From Rhizophlyctis rosea (Eukaryota; Chytridiomycota; Chytridiomycetes; Rhizophlyctidales; Rhizophlyctidaceae), in contig JADGJC010000341.1 of assembly GCA_027596075.1 (NCBI GenBank), positions 1-40,906 of the forward strand: a DNA stretch of 40,906 nucleotides, in the 5' to 3' direction. The notes under the pieces are model-generated. The model was not told where the DNA came from. It did not search any database and saw only the letters and a list, made by a program, of their open reading frames with translations. A program made the position numbers and the translations under genes. Below are positions 38,013-40,906 of this stretch, piece after piece (within the stretch, counting starts at the first letter, position 1; each line of letters begins with the position of its first letter).

Positions 38013-38720
38013 TCATTTCTTGAACGCACGTCGAGTTTTGTAACCTCCTGCTGTGCTTCTACTCCGTCTGCGCAAACGACTGCGAGATCTCCCATGATGA
38101 CCTGGTTGCACATATTCGCCTTTGTCAAGAGCCCCTTGCACCTTTTCCCTCTCAGAGGCGGTGGGTGACGCTAGAACGGGTTGGCCGACCTCAGTCGCCC
38201 CAACCATCTTGGACGCAACCCGGGAACTGTAGATGACGTAAGCGCCAAAGGCTGTGACGAGCATGGCTGCAAATCCGGTCATCTTTCGACCAAATGCATT
38301 GTGGTAATGGAACCGTTTTTTCACAAGGTCTTTGCCTCCGACCCTAACATTTTCACTTTCGCAACCCAGTTGCGCGATTTCTTCCCGCACGAATCTCGCC
38401 AGTGCAGTGACTTCCCGTTTCGGGAGAGTCGCCACCTCTGCTACGAATGGAACCATGGAAAGCTCTTTCAAGACTTTGACTTTCGCAAGCGCTATTGGTT
38501 CCTTGTCGGGTACCAGCATGAAATCCTTGCCAGGGACCAATACGAAATCTTTATTCTTTCCTTCCAAGTCATGCTTCATTCTCCGAATCGAACGTCCCCT
38601 TGGCTGGCCCAGTCGCCTACATTTCGTGCGCTGATAACTTCGGTAACCTTTGTACACATACGCAATCATGGCGCCGACGCTCCAGCTCAACAAACTGTAC
38701 AGTGCGATACTTTTTTTCAT
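38013..38720 (-). CDS. Two-helix membrane protein with an Arg/Ser-rich tail, intact
   Basis: A 235-residue protein starting MKKSIALYSLLSWSVGAMIA. A first hydrophobic helix (residues ~5-24) is followed by a basic segment and a central soluble region with a repeated VLVPGKDF / MLVPDKEP pair. A second hydrophobic helix (KMTGFAAMLVTAFGAYVIYS) comes next, then a strongly basic C-terminus (RSRSRLRRRSRS). This could be a viral inner-membrane protein with its tail towards DNA. Uninterrupted; no known family. Confidence 0.65.
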   Translation of the reverse strand: MKKSIALYSLLSWSVGAMIAYVYKGYRSYQRTKCRRLGQPRGRSIRRMKHDLEGKNKDFVLVPGKDFMLVPDKEPIALAKVKVLKELSMVPFVAEVATLPKREVTALARFVREEIAQLGCESENVRVGGKDLVKKRFHYHNAFGRKMTGFAAMLVTAFGAYVIYSSRVASKMVGATEVGQPVLASPTASEREKVQGALDKGEYVQPGHHGRSRSRLRRRSRSTAGGYKTRRAFKK

Positions 38721-38771
38721 TGGTTTGGTTTGTGGAGCTATACAACAGGTCTTCGAAAATGGAAATGAGGC

Positions 38772-39859
38772 TCAGTCTGACATGTAGTCTTCCATAGCGA
38801 GGATTGTCTCGGTTGTTTCCTCTCCGTACGCGTACCCATCAAAGTAGAGATAGATTACCTCCAGAAAGCCTTTAGGAGGGTTGATACTGTAGTGTCCAAC
38901 AAATTCCAGGAGCACATCCAGCAGGCGACCCATCGTCTCGTTTTTCCGGCCAGGCTTTGCCTTGTATTTGTCAGGGTTCCAACAAAGGAACATTGTTTTC
39001 ATCCCATTGCTCTGAGAGATGTTAACCATTCTGGTTTGCTCGCATTCGCAAGGCCTCCCTGAGTGTTGATGTTCATTCACTTCAATCATCAAGATGTGAG
39101 TGCCACAGTCGATATAGAAATCCGGCCGCTCTTTGCCGCATTTGCCATCATCTACGGGCCTGTCCACCGTGGTGAACTTGATGCCGTGCGTGACCAAGAA
39201 GTGCTTGACCACATTTTGCTTGGCCAGATAAATCCTCTTGAAGGTCACAGGATCGCATGTTTCACAATCTTCGTCCCGGTCAACTATCCTAATGAGACCG
39301 CAAGACTTGCATGTACGCTCCAGGATGTTGACCTCGCCAGGGATGTGGTGCGTTTCACAATGTTCATGTGTCTGTATACCGAACACCGCCAATTCCCTGC
39401 AGCCGGATTCAGCACAACGCCTCGTGGGGCTCATTACCGTTCCCACTTGCCGATGTTCCCAACAAAGTGTCACCGCTTTTCTAGGATATCCATACGTGGG
39501 TCGCCTGTCACACAGCTTGCAGGTTTTATGCGTCACATCCACCATCCCATGTTGCTTGTGATCAACACAGAACCGACCCTTCTTCGAGCCCTTGGTATTG
39601 TAGTTGGGTTGCTTGTCACACACCTCGCAAGTCTTATTGACCACATCCACCATTCCGGGCTCCTTGTGATCTACGCAGAATCGACTCGTTTTCGTGCCCC
39701 CTTGGTGTCGTAGGAGGGTTGCTTGTCACACATCTCGCAAGTCTTATTGACAACATCCACCATTCCTGGCTCCTTGTGTTCTCGGCAGAATCGACCTTTC
39801 TTAGTGCCCTTGATGTTGAACGTGGGTTTCTTGTCGCACATTTCGCAAGTCCTTGTCAT
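38772..39859 (-). pseudogene. EsV-1-7-like zinc repeats fused to a PD-(D/E)XK-type nuclease, frameshifted
   Basis: Starts MTRTCEMCDKKPTFNIKGTK at 39859. At least four repeats of the form CEMCDKxPxxxxxGxKKGRFCxxHK-x-GMVDV resemble the EsV-1-7 cysteine motif known from brown algae and their viruses. A frameshift in a G-run near 39697-39702 splits repeat two from three. A second zinc region (CAESGCRELA, CKSCGLIRI...CETC) precedes a nuclease-like domain (RPDFYIDCGTHILMIEVNEH, then CECEQTRMVNIS), with Asp and Glu-x-Asn at the expected PD-(D/E)XK spacing. It may be a homing or restriction-like endonuclease with zinc DNA-binding repeats. It ends YGEETTETILAMEDYMSD-stop. Confidence 0.72.
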
Positions 39860-40040
39860 TTTGTTTACATTCGCTTTCACGGTCTGCTATTTCTGGCCGT
39901 ACCTCGGAAAATTTGCTTGTGAGATATACAAGCAGTATGTATTTATATCATTGCGTTTTGTGTTTTGGCATGAAACTCGATGCATTGTAATGAACAATGA
40001 GTGTATGTCAACAAACTCCAAGGAAAATAGCTTTGATCAA

Positions 40041-40760
40041 TCAAGCGGCCACAAACGATGTCGTGGTTGGATTGCTTTTTGTGCCGTGTCCATTTTTGAA
40101 AAGGGTGCATTTGTTGCTACCGTCGCTGTAGTATGTGGCGGCTTTGCAATAACCGTTATAGTTGCAGAGGAGGCCGCAGGATCCACCATCCGGTGCAGAA
40201 ACGGTGAAGAGTAAATCGCCAGTTGTCTCGGATCCATTCACTACTTGGAGCTTGCTCTTCTCTGGTTTCTTTATGTACACCTTCCGGTCGCCGGCCAATG
40301 TGGGTTGCCTAACAGACAGCGAATCTTTAAGCCAACAGACTGCAAAATCACTGGCATATGTCGCAGCGACGCAAATCGGTTCATTCAAGCACAGGACCTG
40401 GCAACCTTTCGCGCTGATGTCGGCTTTCGGTGAGGATATGGCATGCGAGGGAAAGTCCCATTTCGATATCTCGCCCAGGTTGATTCAGAAGCACCGGTGT
40501 TTGCAGATGGATATGGACCCAGAATCGTTGCAGATGGCCATACTCCAATTATTGAGGATGGTGATAAAACAATTGTCGCGGATGGCGATACTCCTACACC
40601 TACAGATGTGGGAGTGGCTCCGGTGGCTCCGATGGCTCCGGGAGTGCTCAAATATAGTGTTGGTCCACTCGCCGACGCGGTGCCCAATTGCAGTTGAACC
40701 ACAACGACATCACTGTTGACGCAGGTTGGTGGAGGTGACAGTGTTGGGCGATTGGATCCG
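40041..40760 (-). pseudogene. PAN/apple-like surface protein with Thr/Ser/Pro-rich stalk, frameshifted
   Basis: The leftward frame begins around 40760 in SLPTSGSNRPTLSPPP (no clear ATG) and runs through a low-complexity stalk with repeated VSPSATIVLSPS / VWPSATILGPYPS units. A frameshift near 40470 leads into LGEISKWDFPSHAISSPKAD, then GCQVLCLNEPICVAATYASD, CWLKDSLS and CGLLCNYNGYCKAATYYSDG...CTLF. Paired CxxxC...C..Y....C.L patterns resemble PAN/apple adhesion domains, probably two copies. Likely a cell-surface or virion attachment protein; subcellular location is inferred. ATATATAG around 40858-40866 (minus strand) could be its TATA box. Confidence 0.5.
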
Positions 40761-40906
40761 GAAGTGGGGAGACTGTTCTATTGTACTGAACTGTATGACT
40801 GATGAACTGATTCGAAATTCTGGTGCAGGATGGACCTGCTTTAATAACAAATACTAAACTATATATGGTAACTGAGCCACTAATCTAAATGTGGTGACTG
40901 ATCCTT
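40761..40906. promoter_or_regulatory. AT-rich right-edge region with TATA-like sequence
   Basis: No gene is seen. A TATA-like CTATATATGG (40859-40868) reads as CCATATATAG on the minus strand and would suit the leftward PAN-like gene. No terminal repeat matching the left edge was found, so the window edge is probably not the element's end. Confidence 0.35.

Noticed and set aside
1..40906. A reassigned genetic code (TAA/TAG as Gln, as in ciliates or some green algae)
   Set aside because: Many in-frame TAR codons sit in Gln-like contexts, but TGA is equally frequent inside genes, some TAR sites align with Tyr, and intact genes still end at TAG or TAA followed by non-coding sequence (for example 27271 and 32695). 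Decay explains all of this.
1..40906. CRISPR array, rRNA or tRNA genes
   Set aside because: No regularly spaced repeats with unique spacers and no rRNA- or tRNA-like sequence seen; the tandem repeats present are contiguous minisatellites.

Overview
This window looks like a decaying, integrated DNA virus (or a large part of one) in a eukaryotic genome. It carries the core of a small double-jelly-roll capsid virus of the Polinton-like/virophage/small Nucleocytoviricota kind: a packaging ATPase (27403-28110), a penton-like minor capsid protein (28156-28881), a candidate major capsid protein (29557-30846), a D5-type SF3 helicase (32937-34902), a primase-polymerase (from 1513), a tyrosine recombinase running off the left edge, and a fibre frame of about 2,100 codons (18586-24945). 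Genes typical of algal or protist giant viruses are also present: a Pol II-like RPB1 without a CTD (9425-13894), an IS607-type recombinase with a TnpB/Fanzor nuclease (6967-8751), a dual-specificity phosphatase, EsV-1-7-like zinc repeats joined to a nuclease, and an F-box-like/Cys-rich protein. No bacterial operons or ribosome binding sites are visible. One gene has a convincing GT-AG intron and AATAAA-type signals occur, so the setting is eukaryotic. I cannot name the host; an alga or other protist fits best.

Layout. 1-4.2 kb: recombinase and PrimPol diverge from a repeat-rich promoter, followed by small viral genes. 4.5-6.7 kb: spliced gene with a Ulp1-like cysteine protease domain. 6.9-8.8 kb: IS607/Fanzor insertion. 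9.4-13.9 kb: RPB1. 14-16.1 kb: broken helix-rich F-box-like gene(s). 16.1-17.4 kb: non-coding, rich in repeats and palindromes. 17.4-25 kb: small genes and the giant fibre. 25-32.7 kb: divergent promoter, then the virion module. 32.9-34.9 kb: helicase. 35-40.9 kb: small virion or membrane proteins, phosphatase, zinc/nuclease protein and a PAN-like surface protein.

The dominant property is decay. I count 27 premature stops that sit in frame with obvious continuation of the same protein (9 TAA, 8 TAG, 10 TGA), plus about a dozen frameshifts, spread over nearly all long genes. All three stops are used about equally and real genes still end at all three, so a reassigned genetic code is unlikely. 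The capsid, penton and several small genes are still open. Sequencing error cannot be excluded from sequence alone, especially for frameshifts in homopolymers, but the many nonsense substitutions argue for genuine pseudogenisation.

Besides the genes, the element has repeated control-like DNA. Palindromic units carrying AAGCCACACCRATGA lie in two divergent intergenic regions 24.6 kb apart. Inverted CTAGCCT...TTTTAGGG repeats occur three times, twice exactly between convergent genes. Four gene starts share the context GTAAATG. These shared signals suggest that the left and right halves were one replicon.
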